From assembly GCA_934486785.1 (NCBI GenBank), contig CAKSQK010000005.1:120430-184429 (forward strand): 64,000 nt of DNA, given 5' to 3'. A model generated the notes under the pieces. That model searched no databases and was not told the origin of the DNA. It worked only from the letters and a program-made list of their open reading frames with translations. Source of the DNA: an uncultured Niabella sp. (GTDB lineage Bacteria; Bacteroidota; Bacteroidia; Chitinophagales; Chitinophagaceae). The translations under genes and the position numbers were made by a program. Positions 1 to 8,954 of this stretch are shown one piece after another; position 1 is the first letter of the stretch, and each line of letters opens with the position of its first letter.

Positions 1-1
1 G

Positions 2-1039
2 CATTTCGACTTTCTGCATATCATCTTAAAAATCTCTTTCAGCGAAGCGTTGAGCAAAGATATACTGGCGCAGGGCGAATTATTGTCTACTAAGATCTTC
101 TGTACTTACCTGGAAGAAATTGGCGCTGGCCACGCGTTGCTTCCTGCCCTGGAGTTTATGAGCATTGATGAGAACGAGGAGCCGCAAATCGGTAGCATTC
201 GCACAAAACTAACCCACCTGCTCGACCAGCACAAAGGAAAGCAATTACTGGTAACACAGGGTTATATCTGCCGCAACTCAAAAGGCGAGGTGGACAACCT
301 GAAACGTGGCGGCAGTGATTATACAGCATCGCTTGTGGCAGCCGCCATCAATGCATCTGTATGTGAAATATGGACGGATATTGACGGCATGCATAACAAT
401 GATCCACGCATTGTTGATAAAACGGTACCGGTAGAGCAACTGAGTTTTGATGAAGCGGCAGAGCTTGCTTATTTTGGCGCAAAAATTCTACATCCTGCAT
501 CTATATGGCCTGCGCAGCAATACAAAATTCCTGTGAGGCTGCTCAATACAATGGAGCCGCAAGCCCATGGCACACTGATTACGCAGGAAGCTGCCAGCAG
601 CGGCGTAAAGGCGGTGGCAGCAAAAGATAACATCATCGCTATAAAAATCAAAAGCGGGCGCATGCTGTTGGCCTATGGTTTTTTAAGAAAAATATTTGAG
701 GTGTTTGAAAAGTATAAAACACCTATTGACATGATCACCACATCAGAAGTGGCCGTGTCATTAACCATTGATACCAGCGACCATCTTGACCAGATCGTAA
801 AGGAGCTGCACGCTTTGGGCGCTGTTGAAGTGGATGAAGGGCAAACCATTATTTCGGTAGTGGGCCACAACATCAGCGAAACATCGGAGATCATTAAAAA
901 ACTGTTTGGCTCACTGCGCAATATTCCCATTCGTATGGTGTCTTACGGCGGCAGCAGGCACAACATTTCTTTATTGGTGGCAGCCGAATACAAAAACACA
1001 CTGCTGCAACAGTTGAATAAAGGTATGTTTGGGCTGTAA
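2..1039 (+). CDS. lysC: Aspartate kinase, 5'-truncated by the window edge
   Basis: Phosphorylates aspartate, the first step towards lysine, threonine and methionine. The frame is open from base 2, so the gene starts before the window; the first TTG at position 50 lies inside the kinase domain. Visible are the substrate/ATP-site segment KRGGSDYTASLVAAA and the motif WTDIDGMHNNDPRIV, followed by two C-terminal ACT-type segments (around MITTSEVAVSLTID and SVVGHNISETSEI) that in this family bind the amino-acid effector. About 345 codons are present against roughly 415-440 in the family, so some 70-90 N-terminal residues are missing. No homoserine dehydrogenase domain follows, so it looks monofunctional. 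The product call is firm; feedback specificity cannot be read from sequence. Confidence 0.93.
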   Translation, partial: HFDFLHIILKISFSEALSKDILAQGELLSTKIFCTYLEEIGAGHALLPALEFMSIDENEEPQIGSIRTKLTHLLDQHKGKQLLVTQGYICRNSKGEVDNLKRGGSDYTASLVAAAINASVCEIWTDIDGMHNNDPRIVDKTVPVEQLSFDEAAELAYFGAKILHPASIWPAQQYKIPVRLLNTMEPQAHGTLITQEAASSGVKAVAAKDNIIAIKIKSGRMLLAYGFLRKIFEVFEKYKTPIDMITTSEVAVSLTIDTSDHLDQIVKELHALGAVEVDEGQTIISVVGHNISETSEIIKKLFGSLRNIPIRMVSYGGSRHNISLLVAAEYKNTLLQQLNKGMFGL

Positions 1040-1042
1040 GGG

Positions 1043-1127
1043 TGAATGTGGGAATGTGAAAATGTGAGAATGTGAAAATGAGGGAATGAGGAAATGTGCA
1101 AATGTGGAAATGTGAAATGAGAGTAAA
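1043..1127. repeat. Degenerate ATGTGnnA tandem repeat
   Basis: Directly after the aspartate kinase stop comes a purine-rich run of degenerate units of about 8-10 bases (variants of GAATGTG, AAATGTG and GAATGAG). It is bounded by ordinary sequence and has no coding potential on the plus strand. It looks like a simple-sequence expansion in a 3' intergenic position. Confidence 0.75.
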
Positions 1128-1178
1128 TTGGATAATAAGTTAACAACGGTCCTTTGTCAACTTTAAAACCATAAAACC

Positions 1179-1829
1179 TTGAAGCTTTATTGTATTCCCG
1201 GTTTTGGCGTAGATGATAAGATATTCGGCAAACTAACGCTTAATGCCAGCCTGCATTTTATAAACTGGCTTGATCCTTTTCCCAAAGAAACGCTGCAAGC
1301 CTATGCGCTTCGTATGGCTGCATCAATAGATGATGAAGCGCCCATTATTTTGGGTATTTCGTTCGGCGGTATGATTGCGCTGGAAATTGCAAAGCTTAGG
1401 CCGGTAAAACAAATCATCCTCATTTCAAGCGTCAAGTCAAGAAGCGAATTACCGGCGCAGTTGCGCACCATTGGGATGCTGAGGCTAAATAAAATATTCC
1501 CGGTAAAAAAAGTGCAGCAAAGCGACAGGTTTTACAAAGTGGCCAACCGCCGGCTGGGCGCTGTAACGCAGGAAGAAAAAGACTTTGCCAATGCTTACCG
1601 AAGAAGTGCCGATCTTAATTATGTCAACTGGTCTTTTGATAAAATACTTAACTGGCAAAACACACAATGCCCCGAAGGAACCATTCACATTCACGGAGAT
1701 AAAGATCAGATATTCCCTATAAAATACATCAGCCCAACGCACATTATAAAAAACGGTACGCACATGATGGTGTGGAACCGCGCAGGCGAGATCAGTAAGA
1801 TCATTAACAATGTGCTGGAAAGGCTGTAA
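1179..1829 (+). CDS. Alpha/beta-fold hydrolase
   Basis: A 216-aa cytoplasmic alpha/beta hydrolase with a complete apparent triad: Ser61 in the nucleophile elbow GISFGG, Asp176 in HGDKDQ and His195 in GTHMMVW. An oxyanion-type segment (PGFGVD) lies at residues 7-12. The start is a TTG at 1179; no ATG or GTG gives a sensible N-terminus, since the first beta strand (KLYCIPGFG) begins at once. The natural substrate cannot be inferred; the lid region is short. It stands alone between a plus-strand aspartate kinase and a convergent CBS gene, so context does not help. Confidence 0.8.
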   Translation: MKLYCIPGFGVDDKIFGKLTLNASLHFINWLDPFPKETLQAYALRMAASIDDEAPIILGISFGGMIALEIAKLRPVKQIILISSVKSRSELPAQLRTIGMLRLNKIFPVKKVQQSDRFYKVANRRLGAVTQEEKDFANAYRRSADLNYVNWSFDKILNWQNTQCPEGTIHIHGDKDQIFPIKYISPTHIIKNGTHMMVWNRAGEISKIINNVLERL

Positions 1830-1862
1830 CAGCCTGGAATTGAGATACCCTAAGGCCGGTAA

Positions 1863-2294
1863 TTATTGGCCGTGAATATAATCCTGTAAATGATTAATGG
1901 TTTCTTTTTGCTGGCGGATGGTTTCGTTCACCACATCGGTAATGGAAATAACGCCTGAAAATACTTCGCCGTCAAAAACTGGTAGGTAGCGTATGTTGTG
2001 CTCGCCCATGAGCTGCATACAGCGCTCCACCGTATCATCAGGGCCTACGGCTGGCAGGTCTTTCGACATGATCTCATCTACCTTTGTGTCAATGGAATGC
2101 TTGTTCTCAAGGATCACCTTACGGGCGTAATCTCTTTCTGTCATAATACCCAGGTATTTTTCGCCATCGGCTACCACAATAGCGCCAATGTTTTTTTCAG
2201 CCATTGTTTTAAGCGCCTCAAACACTGTAAGGCCGGGAGGGCTTGTAAAGGCGCCTTTCGATTTCCTGGCAAGAATAGTTGCTACCTTACTCAT
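1863..2294 (-). CDS. CBS-domain pair protein
   Basis: A 143-aa protein made almost entirely of two CBS motifs (about residues 15-72 and 80-135, with GIMTERDYARKV and GVISITDVVN marking the ends of each repeat). Such stand-alone Bateman modules usually sense adenine nucleotides and regulate a partner. The ATG at 2294 is chosen because the sequence upstream of it in frame is low-quality and unlike the family, while MSKVATILARKSKG is a natural N-terminus. It lies 118 bases downstream of mqnE on the same strand and may be co-transcribed. No partner protein is evident. Confidence 0.85.
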   Translation of the reverse strand: MSKVATILARKSKGAFTSPPGLTVFEALKTMAEKNIGAIVVADGEKYLGIMTERDYARKVILENKHSIDTKVDEIMSKDLPAVGPDDTVERCMQLMGEHNIRYLPVFDGEVFSGVISITDVVNETIRQQKETINHLQDYIHGQ

Positions 2295-2412
2295 TTGCGT
2301 GAATTTAGTTTGGGCTAATATATTGAAAAAAGTATAAGAACAGAAATATATTTTACGCATCCGCAATGGGATGCGCTGTGTTTGAGAAAGCCAGTTGCTA
2401 TTTAGGATCACA

Positions 2413-3543
2413 TTATTTGCCGTAATCCTTAATCACGTTGTATAGCGTGCCTCTTTCAACCGGTTTGCGGTTGGCCTGCCTGATGAGCGCCACAAGTTCT
2501 TCAGTGGTCATGCTTGGGTTTTGCTCCTCAGCGCCGGCCATCGAGTAAATTTTTGTAGTATCGTCAATCGTTCCGTCAATATCATTTACGCCGTAGGAAA
2601 GCGATAGCTGTGCATTTTGCCTGCCAAGCATTGGCCAGTAAGCTTTCAGGTGCGAGAAGTTGTCCATGTAGATCCTGGCAATGGCATACATTCTCATATC
2701 TTCTACAAGAGTTGATTCGGGTACATGGCTCATGTCATTATCAAAATTGCGAAACTTAAGCGGAATAAAAGTATTAAAGCCGCCTGTTTCATCCTGCAAA
2801 GCCCTGAGCCTGCTCATATGATCTACACGGTGGGCATATGTTTCAATATGGCCATAAAGCATGGTAGCATTGCTTTGCATACCCAGCTCGTGAGCGGTTT
2901 TGTGAATGAGCAGCCAGCCGTCGCCATCCACTTTATCGGGGCATATTTGCTGCCTTATCTCCGGAGCAAAAATTTCGGCGCCACCACCCGGCAGGCTTTC
3001 AAGCCCTGCTTCTTTCAGGTATTCCATTCCTTCGCGAATGGTTTTTTTTGCCTTGCGGAACATATAATCAAGCTCTACGGCTGTAAAACCTTTGATGTGC
3101 AGATCGGGCCTGTGCGATTTTATATTTCTTAAAAGATCTGCAAAAAATTCCATGTTCATTTTTGGGTGAACGCCGCCTACAATGTGCACTTCGGTAACCG
3201 GCTGGTTATCGTAGCTTTTTACAATATCCATCATTTGCTGCATGCTTAGCTCCCAGGCATCTTCACGCTTGGCATAAATGCGGCTGTAGCTGCAAAAATT
3301 ACACTGAAATACACATGCATTTGTAGGTTCTATATGAAAATTGCGGTTGAAGTAAGTGATATCGCCATGTTTTTGCTCGCGCACATAGTTTGCCAGCGAT
3401 CCTACAAAGCCCAGGCTTCCTTTCTCAAATAACGTTAAACAATCATCGTCACTGATCCTTTCTCCTTTATATACTTTATCTGCAATTGTTTGTAAAGACG
3501 CGTCAATGCCCGGCTGTACTTCTGTAATAAACGCTTCACTCAT
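2413..3543 (-). CDS. mqnE: Aminodeoxyfutalosine synthase (radical SAM)
   Basis: Radical SAM enzyme of the futalosine menaquinone pathway, joining a radical from 3-(1-carboxyvinyloxy)benzoate to SAM. The CxxxCxxC cluster motif is in PTNACVFQCNFCSYSR. The segments GLESLPGGGAEIFAPEI and SNATMLYGHIETYAHRVDHM fit MqnE better than its paralogue MqnC, although the two families are related. Length (376 aa) is normal. The ATG at 3543 is preferred over an in-frame TTG at 3564 because that TTG lies inside a perfect -7 box (TATCTTTG, 3562-3569). The gene is divergent from the MFS symporter. With menG in the same window it indicates a menaquinone-using organism. Confidence 0.9.
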   Translation of the reverse strand: MSEAFITEVQPGIDASLQTIADKVYKGERISDDDCLTLFEKGSLGFVGSLANYVREQKHGDITYFNRNFHIEPTNACVFQCNFCSYSRIYAKREDAWELSMQQMMDIVKSYDNQPVTEVHIVGGVHPKMNMEFFADLLRNIKSHRPDLHIKGFTAVELDYMFRKAKKTIREGMEYLKEAGLESLPGGGAEIFAPEIRQQICPDKVDGDGWLLIHKTAHELGMQSNATMLYGHIETYAHRVDHMSRLRALQDETGGFNTFIPLKFRNFDNDMSHVPESTLVEDMRMYAIARIYMDNFSHLKAYWPMLGRQNAQLSLSYGVNDIDGTIDDTTKIYSMAGAEEQNPSMTTEELVALIRQANRKPVERGTLYNVIKDYGK

Positions 3544-3561
3544 ATCAAAAAAAAATTTGTG

Positions 3562-3569
3562 CAAAGATA
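3562..3569 (-). promoter_or_regulatory. -7 box (TATCTTTG) upstream of mqnE
   Basis: Minus-strand TATCTTTG matches the Bacteroidota -7 consensus TAnnTTTG exactly and sits 18 bases before the mqnE ATG, predicting a short leader. Confidence 0.6.
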
Positions 3570-3652
3570 AACGATTTAAAATTGGGATTTGCTGCGCAAT
3601 GTATTTCGCCTTAACTTCAATGCCGTAATTTTTTTAAAATCATGTTACTGCT

Positions 3653-4972
3653 ATGGGTATCAAATTCAGGCTCACAATCCTAAGCTTTTTTCAATTTTTT
3701 GTATGGGGCGCATGGCTCACCACTTTGGGCTCATATGGCTTTGGTTTTAAAAGTTGGACGGGCGCTGAGTTTGGCGCCGTTTTCTCCACGCTGGGGCTTG
3801 GCTCGCTAATTATGCCCGCCCTTGTAGGCATTATTGCCGACCGCTGGATGAATGCCGAAAAGCTTTACGGGTTGCTGCATATTTTGTACGGCATTACCAT
3901 GTTTATACTGCCTTTTATAGATGTGCCAGATGCGTTCTTCTGGGTGCTGCTGCTCAGTATGTTTTTTTACATGCCCACCATCTCATTGTCAAACGCAGTT
4001 TCTTACCGCATACTCAACGACAACAATTACGATGTGATAAAAGTGTTTCCGCCCATAAGGGTGTGGGGTACGATCGGTTTTATTGTTGCCATGTGGCTTA
4101 CCAACCTCATCAGCGATCCGCATTCTCCGCTGGAAGCAGGACGGCAACTGGGAGAGGCCATCGCTTCTATTACCGGCCATGCTATTAATGCCAACCAGTT
4201 TTACATGGCCGGGGTTTTTGCCATCTTTCTGGGAGTGTACTCTTTTACATTGCCGGCCTGCCCGCCTAAAAATGAAAACCGTGGCTCCAGGTCTTTTGTA
4301 GACATACTTGGACTGAACGCTTTCAGGCTTTTTGGCAATTATAAGATGGCTACCTTCTTTATATTTTCAATGTTTTTGGGCGCTGCGCTGCAGCTTACCA
4401 ATATGTATGGCGATACTTATTTGAAAGATTTTGAAAAGATACCGGAGTATGCTGATTCCTTCGTGGTACGATATTCCACCATTATTATTTCCATTTCGCA
4501 GATATCAGAAACATTGTTCATTTTAGCGATACCCTTTTTTTTAAAACGATTTGGCATTAAAAAGGTAATGCTCATTTCCATGTTTGCCTGGGTGCTGCGT
4601 TTTGGGCTTTTTTCATATGGAAATCCCGAAGAATTTTTCTGGATGATCGTTTTATCCAACATCGTATATGGAATGGCCTTCGATTTCTTTAATATTTCGG
4701 GATCGCTGTTTGTAGAAGCCTCGACCGATGCCAAAATCCGTTCCTCTGCCCAGGGGCTTTTTATGATGATGACTAATGGCTTTGGCGCCATTATGGGCAG
4801 CATGGTAAGCGGCTGGCTGATAGATGCATATTATACACTCCCCAACGGCAATAAAGACTGGCAGGGCATATGGATGGTATTTGCCATTTACGCGCTGGTG
4901 GTAGCTGTTTTATTCGCAATTATGTTTAAGCATAAGGAAGAGCCGCAGGCGGATCTGGTTGGTTCCCGCTGA
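3653..4972 (+). CDS. Nucleoside:H+ symporter family MFS protein
   Basis: A 439-aa integral membrane protein with about twelve hydrophobic segments. The N-terminus (RLTILSFFQFFVWGAWLTTL), the loop ADRWMNAEKL and NDIF-type segments in the second half fit the NupG/XapB nucleoside symporter family (Nuc_H_symport), which imports nucleosides with protons across the inner membrane. The C-terminus is a short charged tail. It is monocistronic: mqnE is divergent and a repeat-containing gap follows. In many Bacteroidota such proteins are annotated only as MFS transporters, so nucleoside specificity is from family membership and is not shown here. Confidence 0.82.
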   Translation: MGIKFRLTILSFFQFFVWGAWLTTLGSYGFGFKSWTGAEFGAVFSTLGLGSLIMPALVGIIADRWMNAEKLYGLLHILYGITMFILPFIDVPDAFFWVLLLSMFFYMPTISLSNAVSYRILNDNNYDVIKVFPPIRVWGTIGFIVAMWLTNLISDPHSPLEAGRQLGEAIASITGHAINANQFYMAGVFAIFLGVYSFTLPACPPKNENRGSRSFVDILGLNAFRLFGNYKMATFFIFSMFLGAALQLTNMYGDTYLKDFEKIPEYADSFVVRYSTIIISISQISETLFILAIPFFLKRFGIKKVMLISMFAWVLRFGLFSYGNPEEFFWMIVLSNIVYGMAFDFFNISGSLFVEASTDAKIRSSAQGLFMMMTNGFGAIMGSMVSGWLIDAYYTLPNGNKDWQGIWMVFAIYALVVAVLFAIMFKHKEEPQADLVGSR

Positions 4973-5095
4973 TACCGCTGATTTGGTACGCAGATTTGCG
5001 CTGATTTTTTATTTCTGCGTTATCTGCGCTGTATTTCATCTGCGCAATCTGCGGGAAAGTTATTATTTTCCCCGTAGATACTGCTGATCTAGCCA
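4966..5095. repeat. Dispersed CGCTGAT/ATCTGCG palindromic repeat, copy 1
   Basis: Overlaps the end of the MFS gene and the following gap. It is built of CGCTGAT and ATCTGCG words in opposing orientation (ccgctgat ... gcgctgat ... ttatctgcg ... caatctgcgggaaag), which would fold into an imperfect long hairpin. The same words recur in two or three units at 21955-22240. Confidence 0.75.
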
Positions 5096-5143
5096 ATTTT
5101 ACCAAAACTTTCTGCCATAATTACCTGTTATTGGTTTGGGAAC

Positions 5144-5151
5144 TAAATTTG
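5144..5151 (+). promoter_or_regulatory. -7 box (TAAATTTG) for thioredoxin
   Basis: TAAATTTG is an exact TAnnTTTG match 40 bases before the thioredoxin ATG. No clear -33 TTTG at ideal spacing was seen. Confidence 0.5.
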
Positions 5152-5191
5152 CAGTTCTTCTATTTTCATAAAATATTAAAAACAATATCAA

Positions 5192-5512
5192 ATGGCAAAA
5201 GAATTTAATGATGCGAATTTTCAAACCGATGTGCTTGAATCAGACAAGCTAACAGTGGTTGACTTTTGGGCGGAGTGGTGCGGCCCCTGCCGTGCAATAG
5301 GCCCGGTAATTGAAGAATTGAGCAAAGAGTACGAAGGAAAAGTAAATATAGGTAAAGTAAATGTGGATGTAAACCCGCAGGTTTCTACCAATTACGGTAT
5401 CACATCCATTCCTGCTATTCTATTTATAAAAAACGGCCAGGTGGTTGATAAGATTGTGGGCGCGCAGCCAAAGAGCAACTTTGTTAAAAAGATCGAAGCT
5501 CATTTATCTTAA
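5192..5512 (+). CDS. trxA: Thioredoxin
   Basis: A 106-aa cytoplasmic thioredoxin. The active site WCGPC has Cys30 and Cys33, preceded by the buried-acid strand VVDFWAEW, and the cis-Pro loop is TSIPAILF. The length matches the family exactly. It serves as general disulfide reductant, recycled by thioredoxin reductase (not in this window). It has its own predicted promoter and is followed at once by a U-run hairpin, so it is probably a single-gene transcript. Confidence 0.96.
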   Translation: MAKEFNDANFQTDVLESDKLTVVDFWAEWCGPCRAIGPVIEELSKEYEGKVNIGKVNVDVNPQVSTNYGITSIPAILFIKNGQVVDKIVGAQPKSNFVKKIEAHLS

Positions 5513-5534
5513 TTAAAAACAAACATCTATACAC

Positions 5535-5563
5535 AATCCTCACCTTTACCGTGGGGATTTTTT
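5535..5563 (+). terminator. Rho-independent terminator after trxA
   Basis: Stem AATCCTCAC / GTGGGGATT (one G-U pair), loop of seven bases, then a T-run. It touches the stop codon of the convergent gene. Confidence 0.75.
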
Positions 5564-7943
5564 ATGGGTTCACTATTTTTTCGATCATCAGAAAACGGCC
5601 ATCGTTGGTAACCCCTTCAGCCACAATTTTAAATCTTTTTGTTCTGTCGTTATTGTAAAACACTACGGGCAATTTAGGATTTACATGTGCAAGGTTAATG
5701 GCAGGCAGCCATAAAAGTGTAAGCCTGTTATCGGCTTTAGCATCTTCCGGACGGCGTACACTATAATCAGGGCTGTAAAATTCTTTAATGATCTCATAGC
5801 CTTTGTAAGGTACAATATCTGTGGCCGATTCGGTGGCTGCGGCCAGCTCTGCGCCTTTTTTCATATAAATAGCCAAAGCGGCGCCTGCGCCTGATGTTCC
5901 AACAAAATTGTTGATCAGTTTTACATAAGCGATCTGGCTTACGGGCACCGATTCAATAAAGGCGGCATCTGTTTGCATTTCATCAAGGTACAGCGCTACC
6001 GTGTTGTTGCCCAGGCCGCCATCGCGGTAAGTGATCTGGTAATCTCCTTCGGCATCTCTTCTCACATTAATGCCGGCAATACGGCCCTGTATGTATTCAA
6101 AAATATTAAGGCCGGTTTTTTCATCAGTTAAATCAAGTATGCGCGTATTAATGCCGCCGGCAAAAAGCCCGCTGGCATATCTTTCTTCCAGTTGCTCTTC
6201 TTTTGTTTTTACCCTGGTTCGCACGGTTACGTTTTCAAGCATAAGTCCCTGTTCGCGTAAGTAGTCGTTGTAATGATCCGTCATTTTGGTAATGGCTTCA
6301 ACGCTGAAAGTGTCTTTGAAAGGAATGTTAACTAATGGCGGATGGTAGTTGCGGTACAGCGAGTCTCCGTCAAGCGTTACTTTTATGTATTTACTTTTAC
6401 TGCCTTTAATGTCAGAAAATAAAATGTTCATAGGCCCGAAAAACACCATCGAATCAATTGCAAAATTTCCTGCAGAATCAGTTTTGATGAGTTTAGGTAT
6501 TCCAAATTTTCTTAATGATGTATCGCGCGGTGTCATAAAATAAATAAGCTCGCTGTTGGCAAAAGGTTTTTTTCTGCCTTCCAGGGTTACTCTGCCTTTC
6601 AGGGTAATAAATGCATTGTCTTTATAAACGGGTGGCGGCAGTGTGTTTTTAACGGCGTCTTCCCACCTGAACCTCGTCCAGCCATTGGTCATCATCACAA
6701 GCTCAAGCGCGGCGGGTTTGGCCACGCCGTTTGCCGAAAAATAAGCCGCAGGATTGTTGATGTAACCTTTCAGATCGCTGGATAATAAAAAGTAAGAAAA
6801 AATATTCTGCTCCCTGCTTTCCGTTGTCTCATAATCGGCATCAGTAACCGATACAGAAAAATTGCCAATGATCGTGTCAGGCAATTCAATTGAAAAACGA
6901 TTGCGTTTGCGTTCGCCCGCATCAACGGTATCAGCCGTAAATGTTGCCGGTAAAATATATTCCTTATTGTCTATAAATGTCAGGCGTTGTGCCAGCGGCA
7001 TGTGGTCTTTATTAAAAATGGTTATGTGCAAAATGCCCGAAAGCAGGTTGCTGGTCTGGATCGTTCCGCCGTAAATATTTTTGTTGCCGGCAAAGGTTTG
7101 GCTAAACACCACGGTGTTTTGCATTTGCCCGATCATGTAAGCAGCTTTAAAAGTATCGTCGCCGGGCAGTTGCTCTACCTTGTATACTTTGCCTTTGGGA
7201 GAACTGCGCACGTTGATGGTTACGCCGCGTGTAGTGGCGGCTGGCAGCACATATTTTTTTGATGCAGGGTCGCCGGGTATAACTGCATGGTAAACTTCCT
7301 GTATTTGCGGTACAATGGAAAACAAACCCATCCCGTCATGGCTGCCTGAAACTGTGGAAATGAGTTCGTTTTTTTGATTCCTGATCTCGAGCGATAGATT
7401 GACAGGCAGCCCGTTTTCATCCACGGCTTTAAAAGCCACGTTGTTCATAAGCGTGGCAACCAGGTTGCCCCCTTCGGGGAAAAAGGTGATGTTAACAGCA
7501 CGGTCCGCGGCCTTTCCAGCCTTGGGCTGCCTGCCAAAAATGGTAATTTTTTTACTGAAGTAAAAACCTTCTTGGTTTAGCATAATTGGGGAGTAAGCCC
7601 GCAACTGGTACGTTCCGGAAGCCAGTTCGCCAGGAAGTTCTACCTGGCCAAAGCTTTCGCTCATAAAAGCCGGGAACACGTTTCGGACAATCACCCGCCC
7701 GTTTTGATCCAGCAATTCTACCGTGAGCGAAGTACTTTTAGAGGATGGAATAAAATCAGACAGAAAATACCCTTTGAGCCAGATGGTTTGGCCTGCGGTG
7801 TATGACTCGCGGTCTAGATGCAGGTAAACTTTTTCAATAGGATTGATCTGTGCCCATTTTAATAAATTGTTTTCAGCGGTTTGACAATATAAGGTATGGC
7901 AAATAAGCAAAACAATGGGCAGCAATAATTTTCTGTATATCAT
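5562..7943 (-). CDS. MG2-like / TonB-plug-domain surface protein
   Basis: A 793-aa exported protein: signal peptide about 1-20, then a macroglobulin-type MG2 segment opening with EKVYLHLDRESYTAGQ (about 37-52), several beta-sandwich regions, and a TonB-receptor Plug-like domain at about 590-720 (ERYASGLFAGGINTRILDL ... FEYIQGRIAGINV ... VALYLDEMQ). No 22-strand barrel follows, so this is not a receptor; the family is common in Bacteroidota but its function is unsettled. A close paralogue lies at 61281-63044 and stops just where the plug starts. Single gene, convergent with trxA. Likely at the outer membrane or in the periplasm, by inference from the signal peptide and plug. Confidence 0.75.
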   Translation of the reverse strand: MIYRKLLLPIVLLICHTLYCQTAENNLLKWAQINPIEKVYLHLDRESYTAGQTIWLKGYFLSDFIPSSKSTSLTVELLDQNGRVIVRNVFPAFMSESFGQVELPGELASGTYQLRAYSPIMLNQEGFYFSKKITIFGRQPKAGKAADRAVNITFFPEGGNLVATLMNNVAFKAVDENGLPVNLSLEIRNQKNELISTVSGSHDGMGLFSIVPQIQEVYHAVIPGDPASKKYVLPAATTRGVTINVRSSPKGKVYKVEQLPGDDTFKAAYMIGQMQNTVVFSQTFAGNKNIYGGTIQTSNLLSGILHITIFNKDHMPLAQRLTFIDNKEYILPATFTADTVDAGERKRNRFSIELPDTIIGNFSVSVTDADYETTESREQNIFSYFLLSSDLKGYINNPAAYFSANGVAKPAALELVMMTNGWTRFRWEDAVKNTLPPPVYKDNAFITLKGRVTLEGRKKPFANSELIYFMTPRDTSLRKFGIPKLIKTDSAGNFAIDSMVFFGPMNILFSDIKGSKSKYIKVTLDGDSLYRNYHPPLVNIPFKDTFSVEAITKMTDHYNDYLREQGLMLENVTVRTRVKTKEEQLEERYASGLFAGGINTRILDLTDEKTGLNIFEYIQGRIAGINVRRDAEGDYQITYRDGGLGNNTVALYLDEMQTDAAFIESVPVSQIAYVKLINNFVGTSGAGAALAIYMKKGAELAAATESATDIVPYKGYEIIKEFYSPDYSVRRPEDAKADNRLTLLWLPAINLAHVNPKLPVVFYNNDRTKRFKIVAEGVTNDGRFLMIEKIVNP

Positions 7944-8144
7944 CAGATTAGTTTTTTGCCTTGTGAAAATACAATTAAAAAATCAATAATGAATAATGCA
8001 GCATGAATGGTTTTTTAACGGTTTTTTTAAGGAATAAAAGTTTCCTGTCGCGTTATATAAAAAGTTTTAATAAAGTTTGGCATAATTCTTTCAGCCGTAA
8101 TTGGAACATTTTTTAAAAAACAAAACGCTTAATCTTTAAAAATT

Positions 8145-8810
8145 ATGAAAAAGCATATTTTTTTGGCTATCGCAGCAATTTTCTTTTCCGCGGCTACATT
8201 TGCACAGGTATCAACTACTCCGGAAGTGCCGCGCAATTACAAACCAAAACCTAAAGAGCTTTTGCCCATGCCCGGCGAGCTGACTACCGAAATGATCTTT
8301 CCTGTGTTGGGCAAATACGTTGTATTAAATGATAATGGTGACAGTTCCGATGTGTTTGTTTCCCTGGATTCGAGCAGTAAAGGTGTGGTATGGGTTAGCG
8401 GCCTGTCTGAAGGTAAATTTAAAGCAGTGTTGAGGGCATCGCCGGCTACTTATAAAATTCCTGCACAAAAAACAATGTTTAATGATGCGCCGTTAGCCGA
8501 AACCATGAGCGATGATGCGGCATCAAGTGCTGCAGTGGATGATGGTAAGGCAGCAGCCAAAAGGTTTTCAGGCAAATCAGTTAATGAAGGAACAATGATA
8601 TATGATAAAGATGCCAACACTATTTATATCAATTTTGGTTCAAAGTTTAATGAAGCAGATCCGTTTGGTGTGTTCCAGGATGTAGCAAATACTTCAACAG
8701 ACGAAGAAGCAACTGCAAACAATCAGAAAAAAGCTAAAAAGCAGGCTTCCAAGGCAAAAAATTATACAGGTGCTAAGGTAATTGAGGCCAATGCAGCCGT
8801 AGTACAATAG
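8145..8810 (+). CDS. Secreted protein of unknown function
   Basis: A 221-aa protein with a clear Sec signal peptide (MKKHIFLAIAAIFFSAATFA, cut before QVST). The mature part has a Pro/Lys stretch (YKPKPKELLPMPGEL), a beta-rich centre and an Ala/Asp/Lys-rich tail with alternating acidic and basic patches. No family was recognised. It is followed by a strong terminator and stands in front of the OmpA-type lipoprotein on the same strand, so it is a separate transcript. A periplasmic or cell-surface location is inferred only from the signal peptide. Confidence 0.7.
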   Translation: MKKHIFLAIAAIFFSAATFAQVSTTPEVPRNYKPKPKELLPMPGELTTEMIFPVLGKYVVLNDNGDSSDVFVSLDSSSKGVVWVSGLSEGKFKAVLRASPATYKIPAQKTMFNDAPLAETMSDDAASSAAVDDGKAAAKRFSGKSVNEGTMIYDKDANTIYINFGSKFNEADPFGVFQDVANTSTDEEATANNQKKAKKQASKAKNYTGAKVIEANAAVVQ

Positions 8811-8840
8811 TTTTCATGTTAAATAGTCAACTAAACCACG

Positions 8841-8863
8841 GGGAGCTTTTAGCTCCCTTTTTT
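8841..8863 (+). terminator. Rho-independent terminator
   Basis: Perfect seven-base stem GGGAGCT / AGCTCCC, three-base loop, followed by six Ts. Confidence 0.88.
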
Positions 8864-8954
8864 ATTTATATTTGAAAATCAAACTGATATGCCTATGTTT
8901 ATTTGGCATGTATTTTGAAAAAACATTGTCGGTCAATTATAAAAATCTATAAAC

